From Pseudomonas mucidolens (lineage in GTDB: Bacteria; Pseudomonadota; Gammaproteobacteria; Pseudomonadales; Pseudomonadaceae), in the NCBI RefSeq assembly GCF_900106045.1, contig NZ_LT629802.1, positions 2,790,001-2,854,000 on the forward strand: a stretch of 64,000 nucleotides of DNA, in the 5' to 3' direction. The translations under genes and the position numbers were made by a program. Under the pieces are notes generated by a model, which was given only the letters and a program-made list of their open reading frames with translations, did not search any database and was not told the DNA's origin. Below are positions 28,001 through 40,494 of the stretch, in pieces (position 1 is the stretch's first letter; every line of letters begins with the position of its first letter).

Positions 28001-31000
28001 GGCCTGGGCCTGAATCACCGGCAGGACCTGGCTGTCATTCTGGGTAAAACCAGTGCGCAAGATTTCATGCCGGGCAATCAGGCTGTTGAAACTGCGTTCG
28101 AGTGCCGACACCTCCAGTTGCCCTTGCAGGCGCAGGGCCAGAGGCAGGTTGTAGGCGACACTCTGCGGCTCCAGTTGCCAGAGGAACCACTGCCGCTCCT
28201 GGGCATAGGACAGGCGTAATACCTGGTCGCGAGCCACTGGCAACAGCACCGGTGCCGAACCGGCCATTTCCTGCCCCAGGGCCTGGACAAAGGCGTGCAA
28301 GGTACTGTGTTCGAACAAGGTGCGCAGCGCCACTTCAGTGTTCAGCAACTGCCGCACCCGCGACATGACCTGCGTGGCCAGCAACGAGTGCCCGCCCAGT
28401 TCGAAGAAGTTGTCCGCCAGCCCCACGCGCTCCAGCTTGAGCACTTCTTGCCAGATCTGCGCGACCTGTCGTTGGCGTTCAGTGCTCGGCGCAACGTAGG
28501 GCTTCTGCACCTGACTGGCCTCCGGCTGCGGCAGGGCCTTGCGGTCCAGCTTGCCGTTGGGCGTCAGCGGCAGACGCGCCATGAACAGCCAGTACTGCGG
28601 CACCATGTAATCCGGCAACTGTTGGTGCAGGCTGTGTTTCAACGCTTCACGCAAGGTTTCTTGCGCGGCGTCGGGCGCCACCAGATAACTGACCAGCAGC
28701 GGTCCTTGCGGCCCTTCCTGAGCCACCACCACCGCTTCGCGCACCTCGCTGTGCTCCAGCAGGCGCGCCTCGATCTCGCCCAATTCGATACGGAAACCGC
28801 GGATCTTCACCTGGTGGTCGATCCGGCTGATGTAGTCGATCACCCCGTCCGCGCGGTAGCGCGCCAGGTCGCCGGTACGGTAGAAACGCCCTCCCGGTTC
28901 CCCATACGGGTTAGGCAGGAAACGCTCGGCGGTCAGTGCCGGACGCTCGAAATAGCCCCGCGCCAGACCATCGCCACCGATCAGGAGTTCACCGGCGACC
29001 CCCACCGGGTTGGCCGACAGGTCTTCACCGAGGATGTACAACGACGTATTATTGATCGCCCTGCCCAGGTGCGGCTGGCTGTGCTCGCTGTCCAACGCCT
29101 GCAAGGCCGACCAGATGGTGGTTTCGGTCGGGCCGTAGAGGTTCCAGGTTTGCGCCCCCAGCGCGGTCATGCGCACCGCCAATTCATCGGCCAGCGCTTC
29201 ACCGCCACACAGCAGACGACGGCCGTCCAGGACGCCAGCGTTGGCGCTTTCCAGCAGCATGCGCCAGGTCGACGGCGTAGCTTGCAACAGCGTGATGCCC
29301 TGCTCCTGCACCTGCTTGAGGATCAGTTCCGGATCGCGCTGGGTATCCTGGCTGACCAGGACCACACGGCCACCGACCATCAATGGCGTGTACAACTCCA
29401 GGCCAAAAATGTCGAAGGAGAACGTGGTCAGCGACAGCAACCGATCCTGCGCGTCGATCCCCGGCGCGGCGGCCATGCTCACGATAAAGTTGGTCAGCGC
29501 GCCATGGCGCACCATCACGCCTTTGGGCTTGCCAGTGGAACCTGAGGTGTAGATCGCATAGGCGAGGTTTTCCGGGTCCAGCGTCACCTGCGGGTTCGCC
29601 GTGCTGTAGCCGCTCAAGGTCTGGCCCAGGTCCAGCACCTGCACATGAGGCGCAAGCGGCAGGGACAAGTGAGCCTGGGTCAGCAGCAGCTTGAGGCCAC
29701 TGTCGTCGATCATGTAGCCCAGGCGCTCCTGCGGGTACTCCGGGTCCAGCGGCACATAGGCACCACCAGCCTTGAGCACCGCCAGCAAAGCGATGACCAT
29801 TTCCAGCGAGCGCTCAACCGCCACGCCCACCAGCACATCCGGGCCGACGCCCAGCTCCAGCAGGCGGTGCGCCCACTGGTTGGCCCGGGCATTGAGTTCG
29901 GCGTAGCTCAGTTGCTGTTCAGCAAACACCAGCGCCAGCGCTTCCGGAGTGCGCGCCGCCTGCTCCTCGATCAACTGCTGGATGCACTGCCCGGCCGGGT
30001 AGGCCACGGCGCTACGGTTCCAGTCTTCGAGGATCACTCGCTCATCGGCTGCAGCCAGCAATGGCAATTGGGCGATGCGCTGCGTCGGGTCGGCCACTAC
30101 CGCCTGCAACAGGTGCTGCCAGTGTTGCACCAGGCGCTCGATGGTGCTGGCGTCGAACAGCTCGCAGGCATACACCAGCGAGGCACTCAGGCTGTCGCGA
30201 GACTCGTAGGTTTCCAGTGTCAGGTCGAACTGCGCGACCTGGTTTTCCCAGGCCAGGCCTTCGACCCGCAACCCTGGCAAATCGACGTCGATGCTTTTCT
30301 TGCCTTCGCTCTGGTGGTTGTACATCACCTGGAACAGCGGGCTGTGGCTCAGGCTGCGCTGCGGCTGCAGCGCTTGCACCAGTTGTTCGAACGGCAGGTC
30401 CTGGTGGGCCTGGGCGTGCAGCGCCGTTTGCTTGACCTGGCGCAACAGCTCGATGAACGCGCACTGGCCATCCACCTCGGCCTTGTGCACCTGGGTATTG
30501 ACGAAGAAACCAATCAGGCGCTCGATATCGACCCGCTGCCGATTGGCCACCGGCACACCGACACGAATGTCGCTTTGCCCAGTGTAGCGATGCAACAGGG
30601 CCTGGAACGACGCCAGCAGAACCATAAACAGGGTCGAGCCTTCGCGTTGTGCCAGTTGTCGCAGGCCGGTACTCAGTGCCGCATCCAGCGCAATGTCCAG
30701 GCGGACGCCGCGCTGATCCTGCACCGCCGGGCGCGGCCGGTCAGTCGGCAGTTCCAGTACCGGTTGTTCACCCCCCAACTGGTGGCGCCAGTAAGCCAGC
30801 TGACGTTGCAACTCACCGGCCTCCATCCACTGCCGCTGCCATTGCGCATAGTCGGCGTATTGGATCGGCAGGGCTGGCAGCTCCAGGTGCTGGCCCTGGC
30901 TATAGGCGCGGTACAGGGCAATCAGCTCTTCCACCAATACCTGCATCGACCAGCCATCAGAGATGATGTGGTGCTGGGTCAGCAACAACACATGATCATC

Positions 31001-34000
31001 CGCCGCCAGCTGCAGCAATTTCACCCGCAACAACGGCCCCCGCTGAAGATCGAACGGCGCCTGGGCCTCGGCTTCCACGGTGGCGGCGATCAACGCGTCA
31101 CTGGCCAAGGGTTCCGCCACCAGCGGCAATGCCACCGGGGCGTCAATGATTTGCAGCGCCTGCTGATCCTGGGCAAAGCGCGTACGCAGGCTTTCATGGC
31201 GCTCGATCAGCGCATCGAAGCTACGGGCCAAGGCTGCAACGTCCAGGCCTCCACGCAGGCGCAGCGCCAGCGGGATGTTATAGGCCGGACTCTGAGGCTC
31301 CAGCTGCCAGAGGAACCATTGACGCTCCTGGGCATAGGACAGCAAGAGCGGCTGTTGACGATCCACCGCCAGCAGCGCCGGTTCGTCACCCGCGCGGTTC
31401 TGGCCGAGCGCCTGGACAAAGGCTTGCAAGGTGCTGTGCTCAAACAGCGTACGTAGCGGTAGTTCGATCTTCAGCGCATGGCGCACTCTGGAAATCACTT
31501 GGGTCGCCAGCAACGAATGACCGCCCAGCTCGAAAAAATTGTCATTGAGGCCGACGCGTTCCAGTTTGAGCACGTCCTGCCAGATCTGCGCGATACGCTG
31601 CTCCAGTGCAGTGCGCGGGGCCATGAAACGCTGCTGCAACTGGCTGGCATCCGGCGCCGGCAGCGCCTTGCGATCCAGCTTGCCATTCGGTGTCAATGGC
31701 AGCACCTCAAGGAACACCCACTGCAACGGCACCATGTAAACCGGCAGGCGCTGGCGCAGGCTGTCACGCAGACTGTCACGCAATGCGTCCTGGGCCAGCT
31801 CGGTCGACGCCGGCACCACGTAACCCACCAAGGCCTTGCCGGTGCCACTTTCGTAGACATCGACCGCCGCCTCGCGCACCGCGTCCAGCTCCAGCAGGTG
31901 CGCACTGATTTCGCCCAGTTCGATCCGGAAACCACGCACCTTGACCTGGTGGTCGACGCGTCCCACGTACTCCAACAGGCCGTCGTTACGCCGACGGCCG
32001 AGGTCGCCGGTGCGGTACAGCCGGCCACCGGCCTCAAGGGCGAACGGGTCCGGCAGGTAGGCCAGGGCCGTGCGCGCTGGGTCACTCAGGTAACCACGGC
32101 CAACCCCGACGCCGGCCACCCACAGCTCACCCACCGCGCCCACAGGCACCGGTTGCAACTGACCGTCGAGCAGGTACAGGCGGTTGTTGTCCGTCGGACT
32201 GCCGATGGGCAGGCAAGCCCCCTGGGTCGCGGCCATTTCCACGCGGTACAAGGCCACGTCGTCCGAGCATTCGGCCGGACCGTAAGCGTTGACCAGGCCG
32301 ATCCTCGGGTAGCGCTGCAGCCAGCGGCGCGCCAGTTCCGGCGGCATCGCCTCCCCGGTGGGCAGCATAAAGCGCAAGTGCTCGAGCGCCATCACCGGCT
32401 CATCGAGCAAGCCCTGGATCAGCGACGGCACGCTTTCCAGAACCGTGATGCCGGCCTGCCGTACATGGGCCAGCAAGGCCGCTGGCTCTTGGGCAATGTC
32501 GTTCGGCACAATGTCGACGCGCGCTCCGCACAGCGGCGCGGTGAGGAACTGCCATACCGAAATATCGAAGCTCTGCGAGGCGGTCTGGGCGATCACGTCC
32601 TGTTCCCCCAGTTCCAGGTACGGCAGTTTGCTCAATTGGTTGTTGAGCATGCCGCCCTGCTCGACCAACACCCCTTTGGGCGTGCCGGTGGAGCCGGAGG
32701 TGTAGATGGCATACGCCAAGTGACGGGCACCGACGTAGATGTGCGGGTTGCCCTGCGCAGCATCACCTTGCTGAAGGTCTTCCCAGACCAGCAGCCGTGG
32801 CGCGACGTCTGATGCAAGGCTAGCCAACAGGCCGCGAGCCCGCTCGGCGCAGGCCGCCGTGCAGAACAACACCGGCGTGCGGCTCAGCTCCAGCAGACGC
32901 AGCAGACGTTCATCTGGCAAATGCGGGTCGAGCGGCAGATAGCCGGCACCGGCCTTGAAGCTGCCGATGATCATGCCCAGCAACGGCAGATCACGTTCGG
33001 CCAACAAAGCCACCGGCTGGTCAACCTGCACCCCAGCCGCCATCAGCCCATGACCGGCACGGTTGGCCTGGCGGTTGAGTTCGTTGTAGCTCCATTGCCG
33101 GTCCAGGCACGACGCCACCGTGCGCTCGCCGTACTGCGCCACGCTGGCCTCGAACAGGCGTACATAACCCTGGTCCAGCGGGTAGGTGCGTTCGGTCTGG
33201 TTACAGGCTTCAACCAACTGGTAGCGGTCCGCGTCGGACAGCAGCGCCAAGGCCGAAAATTCGCCATGGAAGCCGCTGACCAGCGCGCCCAGTACGCGCT
33301 TCATATCGTGCAGCAAGCGATCAATCGTTGCTTCGTCGAAGAAGCGCTGGTCGTAAGACAGGTGCAGCCCCAGTTCGTCACCGGGGTAGACCACCACCGT
33401 CAGCGGATAGTTGGTGTGAGTCCGTGCGCTGTCGGCAATCGCGCTCAGTTCCTCGGCGCCGCTGACCACCGCGCTCTCCAGCGGCGCGTTCTCGAACACA
33501 AACAGGCTGTCGAACAACTGCTGGCTGCTGTCGATGTGGCTGCATGCCTGGATTTTCACCAGCGGCAGATGTTCATGCTCACGCAAGGCCAGGTTGTGCT
33601 CGAACAATGCCTGCAGCCATTGCTTGACGCTGCCGGTCTGCGGCATGCGCACCCGCAGCGGGATGCTGTTGATGAACAGGCCGACGGTGTCCTGCATTTC
33701 CGGGCGATTGATTGGCCGACCGGCCACAGTCACACCAAACAACACATCCGACTCACCGCTGTAGCGGTGCATGACCAAGGCCCAAGCCGCCTGGGTAAAG
33801 GTGTTGACGGTCAGTTGATAATGCTGGGCCAGTTCCCGCAGGGCGCGACCTTCGTTGCGTTCCAGATTCAGGTAACGGTCACCTATCTGCGACTGACCAC
33901 CCTGACGCTGCAGCGGTCGGTCGTAAGGCAGCCAGGTCGGTTGCTCGACGCCTTGCAACTCTTCGCGCCAGGCGCTGATCGCCGCCGCTTCGCCCTGCTC

Positions 34001-37000
34001 TTGCAGCCAGGCAATAAAGTCGCGGTAGCGCGCCGCCGGTGGCGGTATTTGCTTGCCCTGGTAAAGGGTGAAAAAGTCTTGCAACAGCAAGGATCGGCAC
34101 CAGGCATCGATCAAGATGTGGTGATTGCTGAGGATGAACCAGTATTGCTGGGGCGCACGACGAATCAGGCGCAGGCTGAACGGTGGCTGCTCCAGCAGGT
34201 TGAAGCCTTGCTGGCGCTCGCTCTCCAGCAGACGCTGCAAATCGGCTTCGTGCTGCTCGACTGGCACCCCGCTCCAGTCCAGGCAGTCGATACGCAACGG
34301 AGCATGGCGGTGAATGATCTGCAGCGTTTCACCCTGGTGATCGAGGTTGAACGAAGCCCGCAGGGCATCGTGACGCTGGATGACTTGCTGCCAGGCACTC
34401 CGGAAGCGCGGCAGGTCGATGTCACTGTCGATGCAGTAACGGTCCTGCATAAAGTAAATGCCCGAATTCGGCTCCAACAAGGTGTGCAGCAACAAGCCCT
34501 CTTGCATCGGTGACAGCGGGTAAATGTCTTCGATCTGCGCCAGCGGGGTCGCCAGTGTATCCAGACGCTCCTGAGTCAGGCTGGCCAGCGGGAAGTCCGA
34601 AGGCGTGGCGCCACCGGCTTCGGCTTGCAGGCAATGAGCGATCAGCGCGGTCAACTCCTGACGATAGTCTTCGGCCAATCGCTCGATGGTCGCACGTTCG
34701 TGCAACTCACGGCTGAAGGTCCACTGCAACGACAGTTCGCCCGCATACACCTGGCCCTCGATGCTCAACCAGTTGGCCAGCGGGGCTTGCTCGTCCTGGG
34801 CTACGCCTGATTTTTCGATGGCCGGCACGAACAGTGCGCCGTCGTCGAACTGAGCGTCGAACTGCCCCAGGTAGTTGAAGGTGATGCGTGGCGCCGGCAG
34901 CTCGGCCAGGGCCGCCTGTACCTGCGGCTCGCCCAGGTAGCGCAACACACCGAACCCCAGGCCTTTGCCGGGTACTGCGCGCAGTTGCTCCTTGACCGCC
35001 TTGATCGAACCGGCCAAATCCAGTGCCGGGGTCAGCTTGATCGGGAACAGGCTGGTGAACCAACCCAGGGTGCGGGTCAGGTCAATGTCTTCAAACAGCT
35101 CTTCGCGACCGTGGCCCTCAAGCTGGATCAACACCGATGGTTCACCGCTCCAGCGGGCAATGACACGTGCCAGCGCGGTCAACAACAGGTCATTGACCTG
35201 GGTGCGGTAGGCCGCCGGCGCCTCTTGCAATAACTGGCGCGTCAATTGAGCATCGAAGGTCACGGCGACCTTTTGCCCCAGGGCATTACTCAGCCCGCCT
35301 TGTGAGTGATCGCGGGGCAAATCGGCTGGCGCATTGGCCAGCGCCTGCTGCCAATAGTCCATCTCCTGGTTCAGGGCCGGGCGCTGGGCATAGTCCTGCA
35401 ACTGTTCGGCCCAGGCTTTGTAGGCGCTGGTTTTCGCCGGCAGCGCCAGGGTTGCAGCGGCCTTGGCCTGGTTCAGCAGGCTTTGCAGGTCTTCCAGCAG
35501 CACGCGCCAGGACACCCCGTCCACCACCAGGTGATGGATCGCCAGCAACAGTCGCTGGCTACCGTCCGCCATATTCACCAGCAAGACCCGCAGCAGCGGA
35601 CCTTGGCCCAGGTCCAGGCTGCGTTGCGCCTCATCGCAGAGGGCGTTGAGTTCTTCGGCGGTGGCCGCCTGGCGTTGCCATACCGGCGATACATCCGGCA
35701 TCGCGGCATGGGCCTGGGTCCAGCCTTGGGCACCGGTCTCGAAACGCAGGCGCAGGCCATCGTGCTGCTCGATCAGGCGCAATACGGCGGCGTCCACATG
35801 GGCCAAGTCAAGGGTTTCGCTCGGGGTCAACAACAGCGATTGGTTCCAGTGCGCGCGCTGGGCCATCGGCAGTTCGAAGAACCATCGTTGCACCGGGGTC
35901 AACGGCACCTCCCCGCTGACCGGGCCTTGATCGATGGTGATGTCAACGTCGGCTTGGCAAACCTGCGCCAGGCTGCGCACGGTCTGGTGCTGGAACAAGT
36001 CCCGCGGGCTGAAGGCAATCCCGGCCTGACGGGCACGCCCGACGACCTGGATAGAGACGATGGAATCGCCGCCCAACTCGAAGAAATTGTCTTCCAGGCC
36101 GACCTGCTCCACGCGCAATACGTCACGCCAGATCGCCGCCAGGGCTTTCTCGATGTCACTGGCAGGCGCAATGTATTGCGCCTGCACGCCGGCCTCGGCG
36201 CGCGGCAGGGATTTACGGTCGAGTTTGCCGTTGGGCATCAACGGCAGCGCCGTCAGCTGCAGCAGGTGCTGCGGCACCATATATTCCGGCAGGCCCAGCA
36301 GCAGGCTGGCCTTGAGCTGTTCGCGCCAGTCGGCCGGCGGTTGCTCGCAGGTCAATACCAGATAAGCCACCAGTTGCTTGCCGTCCTGGGCCAGGACCAC
36401 AGCTTCACGGACCAGTTCGTGGTCACACAGACTGGCTTCGATTTCACCCAGCTCGATACGCAGGCCGCGCAGCTTGACCTGATGATCGAGACGCCCGAGG
36501 TATTCGATAACTCCATCGACCCGATAACGCGCCAGGTCGCCGGTGCGGTACAAGCGCTCGCCGGCATTGAACGGATCGGGCACGAAACGCTCGGCGGTCA
36601 GTCCCGGCCGCCGATGATAACCACGGGCCAGGCCAACACCGCCCAGGTACAGTTCGCCACCCGCGCCGACCGGCAGCAGGCTCAGGCCGGAACCGAGGAT
36701 CTGGGTCCGCAGGTTGTCGATCGGCACCCCGATGGGCACGCTGGCGCGGCGTTCGTCGACACACCGCCAGTGCGTCACGTCGATGGCGGCTTCGGTCGGA
36801 CCATAAAGATTGAACAGAGCGGCACCCGGCAATTTGCCGAACACCTGCTGCTGGGCATCCACCGGCAGGGCTTCACCGCTGCATAGGATGCGCTTGAGAC
36901 TGCCACAGGCCTCGACCCCGGCTTCATGGATAAAGGCCTGCAACATCGATGGCACGAAGTGCAAGGTAGTGATCTGGTAACGCCCGATGGTTTCGATCAG

Positions 37001-39214
37001 GCGTGCCGGCTCGCGGTGCTCACCCGGTAGCGCCACAGCCAGCCGCGCACCGACCATCAACGGCCAGAAGAACTCCCAGACCGAGACGTCGAAACTGAAC
37101 GGGGTCTTTTGCAGCACCGTGTCGCGCGCATCCAGACTGTAGGCGCGCTGCATCCACCATAGGCGGTTGGTCAGGGCCGTGTGCCGGTTGCCCGCGCCTT
37201 TGGGCCGGCCGGTGGAGCCTGAGGTATAGATCATGTAGGCCAGTTGTTCCGGCAAGCATGGCAGAGCCGGATTGACTTCGCTGTAGCCTTCCAGCCAGTC
37301 GCCGTCCTGATCCAGGCACCAGGCCTGGACAGCATCGCCCAGCGGCAGGCTGTCCAGCAGATGGCTCTGGGTCAACAGCAAGCGCACGCCACTGTCTTCA
37401 AGCATGTAGCGCAGGCGCTCACTCGGATATTCCGGATCGAGCGGCACGTAGGCTCCGCCAGCCTTGAGCACCGCAAGCAGCGCCACGACCATTTCCACCG
37501 AGCGCTCGGTGGCCACGCCCACCAACAGCTCAGTATCGGCCGGTGCCGATTCGCGCAACTTGTGTGCCAGGCGGTTGGCGCGCTGATTGAGTTGTCGATA
37601 CGTCAGGACCTGTTGATCGAACAACAGGGCAATCGCCTGTGGCGTGCGCTGCACCTGTTCCTCGAACAACTGATGCACACCGCGCTGCGCCGGGAACTGC
37701 GCCTCGGTACGGTTCCAGTCGAGTACCTGAGTCTGTACCTGCAGGGCATCGAGCAGCGGCAGCTCACTGACCCGACGCGCGCTGTCGGCGACGATTTCGC
37801 TCAGTATCTTGAGCCAATGACCGGCCATGCGCTCGACGCTCGCCAGGGCGAACAGATCGCTGGCAAACGTCAGGGCAGCCTTGAGCGTGCCACCTTTCTC
37901 GTAGGTATCCAGGGTCAGGTCGAACTGGGTGGTGCGGCTGTCCCAGTCGAGACGGCTCAAGCTGAGTCCGGAACTCAGTTTCAATGCCTCGAGGTCGGCC
38001 ACTTCCGGCTGATGGTTGTACATCACCTGGAACAGCGGGGTGTGGCTCAGGCTGCGCTCCAGCTTGAGCGCATCCACCAGGCGCTCGAATGGCAGGTCCT
38101 GATGGGCCTGCGCGGCGTTGACCACCTCTTTGAGATCCTGCAACAGGCCAGTGACCGGGGTCTGCTCATCAAAACGCGCACGGATCACCTGAGTGTTGAC
38201 GAACAGACCGATCAGGCCTTCGACTTCCAGCCGGTTTCGGTTGGCAATCGGCACGCCAACCCGCAGGTCGGTCTGGCCGGTGTAGCGATACAAGAGGATA
38301 TTGAAGGCCGCCAGCAAGACGGTGAACAACGACACATTCTGCTGGCGCGCGAATTGACGCAGTTCATCCGCCAGGGCTGGCGGCAGGTCGAACTCATGAC
38401 GGCCACCTTGATGGCTGGCCACCGCCGGACGCGGGAAATCGGTCGGCAATTCAAGCAGCGGATGCTCGTCGCCCAGTTGCGCCTGCCAGTAAGCCAATTG
38501 ACGCTCCTGTTCACCAGCTTCCATCCAGCGCCGCTGCCACAGGGCATAGTCGGCGTACTGGATCGGCAGCGGTTCGAGGTTAAGCGCTTCGCCACGACGG
38601 TGAGCATCGTAGAAGCGGACGAACTCGTCGATGATGATACTCATCGACCAGCCATCGGAAACGATGTGATGCAAGGTCAGCAACAGCACATGCTGCTCAG
38701 CCTCGAGCTTGATCAGCTTGACCCGCAGCAACGGCCCGGCAGCCAGGTCGAACGGCAGCATTGACTGTTGCTGGGCTTCGCTGCGGACCCTGCGCTCACG
38801 CTCGTCATCGGGGAGGATGCTGAAGTCCTCGCGCTCGAAAATCAACGGGGCACTGGCGGGCACTTGTTGCAGACGCTCGTCGGGCAACTGGCGAAAGACC
38901 GTGCGCAAGGCTTCGTGGCGCTCCACCAGGCTGGCAAAAGCCTGCTCCAGTGCCGGTTCGTCGAGCATGCCCTTGAGCCGCACGGCACTGGGCAGGTTAT
39001 AGGCAGCGCTTTGCGGATCAAGCTGCCAGAGGAACCACATCCGTCGCTGTGCGTAGGACAACGCCTGACGATCCTCGACCGCTACACCCGCCGGGATCGG
39101 AAACCGAGCAAAATCCACCCCTTCCTTTTGCAAGGCCGCGAGGAACAACCGGCGCTTTTCCAGGGGCAACCCGATAAACCGGCGAGCGAGTTTCAAGGAG
39201 TCTTCAGCATTCAT
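25031..39214 (-). CDS. pvdI: Pyoverdine NRPS, four modules: C-A(Ser)-T-E, C-A(Dab)-T, C-A(Gly)-T, C-A(Ser)-T
   Basis: A 4727-residue synthetase, first of the three here, expected to receive the chromophore precursor chain from PvdL (not in the window). Module 1: HHIVSDGW near 184, pocket DVWHLSLID (Ser), LGGDS near 1050, E domain [10 protein letters not shown] near 1232. Module 2: C with HHILIDAW near 1700, FDISVWQ and pocket DIWELTADD (2,4-diaminobutyrate type), T near 2564. Module 3: HHIISDGW near 2750, pocket DILQLGLIW (Gly), T near 3607. Module 4: HHIVSDAW near 3794, pocket DVWHMSLID (Ser), T near 4664, then an acidic tail. The Dab call is the least certain. A candidate PvdS promoter lies at 39270-39293. 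Module 3 is nearly identical in DNA to module 1 of the terminal synthetase. Confidence 0.9.
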   Translation of the reverse strand: MNAEDSLKLARRFIGLPLEKRRLFLAALQKEGVDFARFPIPAGVAVEDRQALSYAQRRMWFLWQLDPQSAAYNLPSAVRLKGMLDEPALEQAFASLVERHEALRTVFRQLPDERLQQVPASAPLIFEREDFSILPDDERERRVRSEAQQQSMLPFDLAAGPLLRVKLIKLEAEQHVLLLTLHHIVSDGWSMSIIIDEFVRFYDAHRRGEALNLEPLPIQYADYALWQRRWMEAGEQERQLAYWQAQLGDEHPLLELPTDFPRPAVASHQGGRHEFDLPPALADELRQFARQQNVSLFTVLLAAFNILLYRYTGQTDLRVGVPIANRNRLEVEGLIGLFVNTQVIRARFDEQTPVTGLLQDLKEVVNAAQAHQDLPFERLVDALKLERSLSHTPLFQVMYNHQPEVADLEALKLSSGLSLSRLDWDSRTTQFDLTLDTYEKGGTLKAALTFASDLFALASVERMAGHWLKILSEIVADSARRVSELPLLDALQVQTQVLDWNRTEAQFPAQRGVHQLFEEQVQRTPQAIALLFDQQVLTYRQLNQRANRLAHKLRESAPADTELLVGVATERSVEMVVALLAVLKAGGAYVPLDPEYPSERLRYMLEDSGVRLLLTQSHLLDSLPLGDAVQAWCLDQDGDWLEGYSEVNPALPCLPEQLAYMIYTSGSTGRPKGAGNRHTALTNRLWWMQRAYSLDARDTVLQKTPFSFDVSVWEFFWPLMVGARLAVALPGEHREPARLIETIGRYQITTLHFVPSMLQAFIHEAGVEACGSLKRILCSGEALPVDAQQQVFGKLPGAALFNLYGPTEAAIDVTHWRCVDERRASVPIGVPIDNLRTQILGSGLSLLPVGAGGELYLGGVGLARGYHRRPGLTAERFVPDPFNAGERLYRTGDLARYRVDGVIEYLGRLDHQVKLRGLRIELGEIEASLCDHELVREAVVLAQDGKQLVAYLVLTCEQPPADWREQLKASLLLGLPEYMVPQHLLQLTALPLMPNGKLDRKSLPRAEAGVQAQYIAPASDIEKALAAIWRDVLRVEQVGLEDNFFELGGDSIVSIQVVGRARQAGIAFSPRDLFQHQTVRSLAQVCQADVDITIDQGPVSGEVPLTPVQRWFFELPMAQRAHWNQSLLLTPSETLDLAHVDAAVLRLIEQHDGLRLRFETGAQGWTQAHAAMPDVSPVWQRQAATAEELNALCDEAQRSLDLGQGPLLRVLLVNMADGSQRLLLAIHHLVVDGVSWRVLLEDLQSLLNQAKAAATLALPAKTSAYKAWAEQLQDYAQRPALNQEMDYWQQALANAPADLPRDHSQGGLSNALGQKVAVTFDAQLTRQLLQEAPAAYRTQVNDLLLTALARVIARWSGEPSVLIQLEGHGREELFEDIDLTRTLGWFTSLFPIKLTPALDLAGSIKAVKEQLRAVPGKGLGFGVLRYLGEPQVQAALAELPAPRITFNYLGQFDAQFDDGALFVPAIEKSGVAQDEQAPLANWLSIEGQVYAGELSLQWTFSRELHERATIERLAEDYRQELTALIAHCLQAEAGGATPSDFPLASLTQERLDTLATPLAQIEDIYPLSPMQEGLLLHTLLEPNSGIYFMQDRYCIDSDIDLPRFRSAWQQVIQRHDALRASFNLDHQGETLQIIHRHAPLRIDCLDWSGVPVEQHEADLQRLLESERQQGFNLLEQPPFSLRLIRRAPQQYWFILSNHHILIDAWCRSLLLQDFFTLYQGKQIPPPAARYRDFIAWLQEQGEAAAISAWREELQGVEQPTWLPYDRPLQRQGGQSQIGDRYLNLERNEGRALRELAQHYQLTVNTFTQAAWALVMHRYSGESDVLFGVTVAGRPINRPEMQDTVGLFINSIPLRVRMPQTGSVKQWLQALFEHNLALREHEHLPLVKIQACSHIDSSQQLFDSLFVFENAPLESAVVSGAEELSAIADSARTHTNYPLTVVVYPGDELGLHLSYDQRFFDEATIDRLLHDMKRVLGALVSGFHGEFSALALLSDADRYQLVEACNQTERTYPLDQGYVRLFEASVAQYGERTVASCLDRQWSYNELNRQANRAGHGLMAAGVQVDQPVALLAERDLPLLGMIIGSFKAGAGYLPLDPHLPDERLLRLLELSRTPVLFCTAACAERARGLLASLASDVAPRLLVWEDLQQGDAAQGNPHIYVGARHLAYAIYTSGSTGTPKGVLVEQGGMLNNQLSKLPYLELGEQDVIAQTASQSFDISVWQFLTAPLCGARVDIVPNDIAQEPAALLAHVRQAGITVLESVPSLIQGLLDEPVMALEHLRFMLPTGEAMPPELARRWLQRYPRIGLVNAYGPAECSDDVALYRVEMAATQGACLPIGSPTDNNRLYLLDGQLQPVPVGAVGELWVAGVGVGRGYLSDPARTALAYLPDPFALEAGGRLYRTGDLGRRRNDGLLEYVGRVDHQVKVRGFRIELGEISAHLLELDAVREAAVDVYESGTGKALVGYVVPASTELAQDALRDSLRDSLRQRLPVYMVPLQWVFLEVLPLTPNGKLDRKALPAPDASQLQQRFMAPRTALEQRIAQIWQDVLKLERVGLNDNFFELGGHSLLATQVISRVRHALKIELPLRTLFEHSTLQAFVQALGQNRAGDEPALLAVDRQQPLLLSYAQERQWFLWQLEPQSPAYNIPLALRLRGGLDVAALARSFDALIERHESLRTRFAQDQQALQIIDAPVALPLVAEPLASDALIAATVEAEAQAPFDLQRGPLLRVKLLQLAADDHVLLLTQHHIISDGWSMQVLVEELIALYRAYSQGQHLELPALPIQYADYAQWQRQWMEAGELQRQLAYWRHQLGGEQPVLELPTDRPRPAVQDQRGVRLDIALDAALSTGLRQLAQREGSTLFMVLLASFQALLHRYTGQSDIRVGVPVANRQRVDIERLIGFFVNTQVHKAEVDGQCAFIELLRQVKQTALHAQAHQDLPFEQLVQALQPQRSLSHSPLFQVMYNHQSEGKKSIDVDLPGLRVEGLAWENQVAQFDLTLETYESRDSLSASLVYACELFDASTIERLVQHWQHLLQAVVADPTQRIAQLPLLAAADERVILEDWNRSAVAYPAGQCIQQLIEEQAARTPEALALVFAEQQLSYAELNARANQWAHRLLELGVGPDVLVGVAVERSLEMVIALLAVLKAGGAYVPLDPEYPQERLGYMIDDSGLKLLLTQAHLSLPLAPHVQVLDLGQTLSGYSTANPQVTLDPENLAYAIYTSGSTGKPKGVMVRHGALTNFIVSMAAAPGIDAQDRLLSLTTFSFDIFGLELYTPLMVGGRVVLVSQDTQRDPELILKQVQEQGITLLQATPSTWRMLLESANAGVLDGRRLLCGGEALADELAVRMTALGAQTWNLYGPTETTIWSALQALDSEHSQPHLGRAINNTSLYILGEDLSANPVGVAGELLIGGDGLARGYFERPALTAERFLPNPYGEPGGRFYRTGDLARYRADGVIDYISRIDHQVKIRGFRIELGEIEARLLEHSEVREAVVVAQEGPQGPLLVSYLVAPDAAQETLREALKHSLHQQLPDYMVPQYWLFMARLPLTPNGKLDRKALPQPEASQVQKPYVAPSTERQRQVAQIWQEVLKLERVGLADNFFELGGHSLLATQVMSRVRQLLNTEVALRTLFEHSTLHAFVQALGQEMAGSAPVLLPVARDQVLRLSYAQERQWFLWQLEPQSVAYNLPLALRLQGQLEVSALERSFNSLIARHEILRTGFTQNDSQVLPVIQAQASLQLEVQALDSVAGIDAAVDAEAHRPFDLKHDALLRVKLLRLAADEHVLILTQHHIVSDAWSMQVMVDELLETYAAYSQGQTPSLPALPLQYLDYAQWQRQWMEDGEQARQLAYWTDKLGGEQPVLALPTDHPRPSVQSFIGASQVVKLPASLLHSLKALAQREQTTLFMLLLASFQTLLHRYSGQTDIRVGVPIANRNRVETERLIGFFVNTQVLKAEVDGQSAFNELLEQVKQTALEAQAHQDLPFEQLVEALQPERSLSHSPLFQVMYNHLEEGRRGLDIALPGLTLCGLEARGRTTQFDLSLETYESDQQLVATLTYAVDLFTPASMAQLIGHWQNLLQAIVADPTQRIAALPLLTETQAQQVLLDWNQTRTEYPLHLGVHQLIEAQAERTPEAIALVFGDTQLTYAELDARANQWARRLCSLGVGTDVLVGVAAQRSLEMVIGLLAVLKAGGAYVPLDPEYPPERLNYMMQDSGIGLLLTQAHLREQLPVPQGVQQLDLGESVASFSTDRLQRELDPQSLAYVIYTSGSTGQPKGAGNRHTALTNRLCWMQEAYPLDAADAVLQKTPFSFDVSVWEFFWPLMTGARLVVAAPGAHRDPGALVELINQHAVTTLHFVPSMLQAFLLDPRAASCHGLRQVMCSGEALPVEAQQQLFQQLPQTRLYNLYGPTEAAIDVTHWQCVDEGRDSVPIGQPIANLGTYILGPDLEPLPVGVAGELYLGGEGLARGYHRRPALTAERFVANPFGAGRLYRSGDLARHRASGVIEYLGRIDHQVKIRGLRIELGEIEARLMEQPSVVEAVVIARDGPTGKRLVAYVVPSDAQLLESSAQEQSRYGATLGASLVRHLPDYMVPGQWIVLARMPLNPNGKLDRKALPQADPLLAQQAYQAPETEIEQQIAAIWQDILHVERIGLGDNFFDLGGHSLLATQAVSRINSQLGIDIALRLIFETPTLAEFAQAVLESRSALSEEGLSDIEKMMDLMEEA
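28280..30159 (-). repeat. Duplicated A(Gly)-T unit, copy 2
   Basis: Partner of 13941-15820, in module 3 of the first synthetase. Similarity falls off abruptly at both ends, in the linker before the next C domain and in the last part of the preceding C domain, as expected for gene conversion or unit duplication. Confidence 0.8.
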
Positions 39215-39269
39215 TTCTTAGCATCCGGGTCAATAGGCAGGAAGCGCAAAGGCACGTCATCCCTATAAA

Positions 39270-39293
39270 ACGAATGCAACCGGGGAAAATTAG
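39270..39293 (-). promoter_or_regulatory. Candidate PvdS-type promoter for the NRPS operon
   Basis: Minus strand reads CTAAT, 16 bases, CGT (or TAATT with 15 bases). This is an imperfect match to the TAAAT-N16-CGT element bound by the iron-starvation sigma factor PvdS. It lies 56 bases before the ATG of the first synthetase. It is weaker than the other boxes in this window. Confidence 0.55.
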
Positions 39294-39391
39294 CGACTGA
39301 GAACAACTATCTTGGACCCGCTGGCGCAGGCAGGAATCAGCCCGGAACGACCTTGAAGCTTGAGGATTTTTGCGCCCGGTACGGCGGCTTG

Positions 39392-39417
39392 CAGGGTGGG
39401 TCGATAGCCCCACCCTG
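39392..39417. terminator. Hairpin between the hydroxylase gene and the NRPS promoter
   Basis: Perfect 9-bp inverted repeat CAGGGTGGG / CCCACCCTG with an 8-base loop. No T run follows on either strand. It may still end or stabilise the pvdG-hydroxylase transcript (minus strand). Confidence 0.45.
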
Positions 39418-39424
39418 ATGCGGG

Positions 39425-39456
39425 TCAGATCGCTCCCGCTGGCGCGGGAACAATCG
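39425..39456. repeat. REP-like small hairpin
   Basis: TCCCGC-TGGC-GCGGGA (stem 39434-39439 with 39444-39449), within an imperfect longer palindrome. It lies just past the stop of the hydroxylase gene and looks like the short GC-rich palindromes common in Pseudomonas intergenic DNA. Confidence 0.4.
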
Positions 39457-39466
39457 AGGATGCTGG

Positions 39467-40450
39467 TTACAACTGGTCGGCGGAAAAGCCTTCGGCCATG
39501 GCCACGATGACCTTGCGCTTGCCCTCGAAGGGTGCACGCGCGTGAGCCGCAAGCATGTTGTCGAGCATCAGCACATCACCTGACTGCCAGGGGAAGCTGA
39601 CCATGCACTCGTCGAGTACCGCGCGGATCTCGTTGAGCACCTGATCTTCAATAGCCGAGCCGTCACCGTAGTAGACGTTACGCGGCAAATCTTCTTCTTC
39701 GACGATGTCCAACAGCGTCTCGCGCACCTCTGGCTGCAGGTTGGAGATATGAAACAGGTGTGCCTGGTTGAACCAGACCATTTCACCCGTGCGCGGATGG
39801 CGAGCCACCGCCTGACAGGTCTGGCGGGTGCGCAGTTCGCCGTCATCCTTCCATTCGCAAACAATCCCGTGAGCGTTGCAGTACGCCTCGACGACTGTCC
39901 GGTCCTCGGTATTGAAGACCTGCTCCCACGCCACATCCAGGCCGTTGCCGAAGTTGCGGACATACATCAGGCCCTTGCTGACGAAACGCTCGCGAATATA
40001 CGCCGGGATGCGCTTGTAGACTTCGCGGCTATCGGCAATCGGCGTCTCGCCCCCCGACTGCGCGGCGAGCATGCTGTAGAACCAGATCCGCATGGGCCAG
40101 TCACGGGAGTAGGCCTGCTCGTTGTGCAGCGGAATACTCTGGTGCGCCGGATATTCGGTGGAGGTGTACACCCCTTGCGTAACACTGCTGCGCGGGGTCG
40201 AGCCAAACTCATAATTCAACAAAGGGTGACCAAAACTGGCGGCAAATTCGCGAAACTGCTCGGCGCCCGCCAGGGTAAACCCGCGAAACAGAATCCCGCC
40301 GTCGCGCAACAGATGCTCATCCACCAATGCCTTGAGCTCTTCAAACACCGCCAGCAGGCTGGTGTCTGGCTCTGTAGCCTCGACCAGCAGTGGCAAACGC
40401 CCCTGCCCCGCCCGTAACGGACCAACGGAAAATCCCAAGGCAACACCCAT
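39467..40450 (-). CDS. SyrP/TauD-like Fe(II)/2-oxoglutarate hydroxylase, probable Asp beta-hydroxylase
   Basis: A 327-residue member of the TauD/TfdA fold. The metal site is visible as H109-x-E111 and distal H303, with R312 as the likely 2-oxoglutarate anchor. Glu in place of the usual Asp in HxD is tolerated in the family. ATG 40450 is preferred over GTG/ATG codons 24 bases upstream because AGGAGG precedes it at good spacing. It follows the thioesterase gene by 44 bases on the same strand and shares its PvdS box. SyrP-like enzymes hydroxylate carrier-bound Asp in syringomycin and siderophore assembly. The Asp-type module in the middle synthetase is the obvious partner, giving beta-hydroxy-Asp, an iron ligand. 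The substrate is inferred from context. Confidence 0.85.
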   Translation of the reverse strand: MGVALGFSVGPLRAGQGRLPLLVEATEPDTSLLAVFEELKALVDEHLLRDGGILFRGFTLAGAEQFREFAASFGHPLLNYEFGSTPRSSVTQGVYTSTEYPAHQSIPLHNEQAYSRDWPMRIWFYSMLAAQSGGETPIADSREVYKRIPAYIRERFVSKGLMYVRNFGNGLDVAWEQVFNTEDRTVVEAYCNAHGIVCEWKDDGELRTRQTCQAVARHPRTGEMVWFNQAHLFHISNLQPEVRETLLDIVEEEDLPRNVYYGDGSAIEDQVLNEIRAVLDECMVSFPWQSGDVLMLDNMLAAHARAPFEGKRKVIVAMAEGFSADQL

Positions 40451-40494
40451 GACGGGCCTCCTGTAAACCATCAATTGCGCCAGCGGGCGCGGTT

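Noticed and set aside
2220..39214. CRISPR-like or tandem repeat array from many recurring short strings
   Set aside because: The recurring strings are conserved NRPS core motifs at module spacing (kilobases apart), not short direct repeats with spacers.
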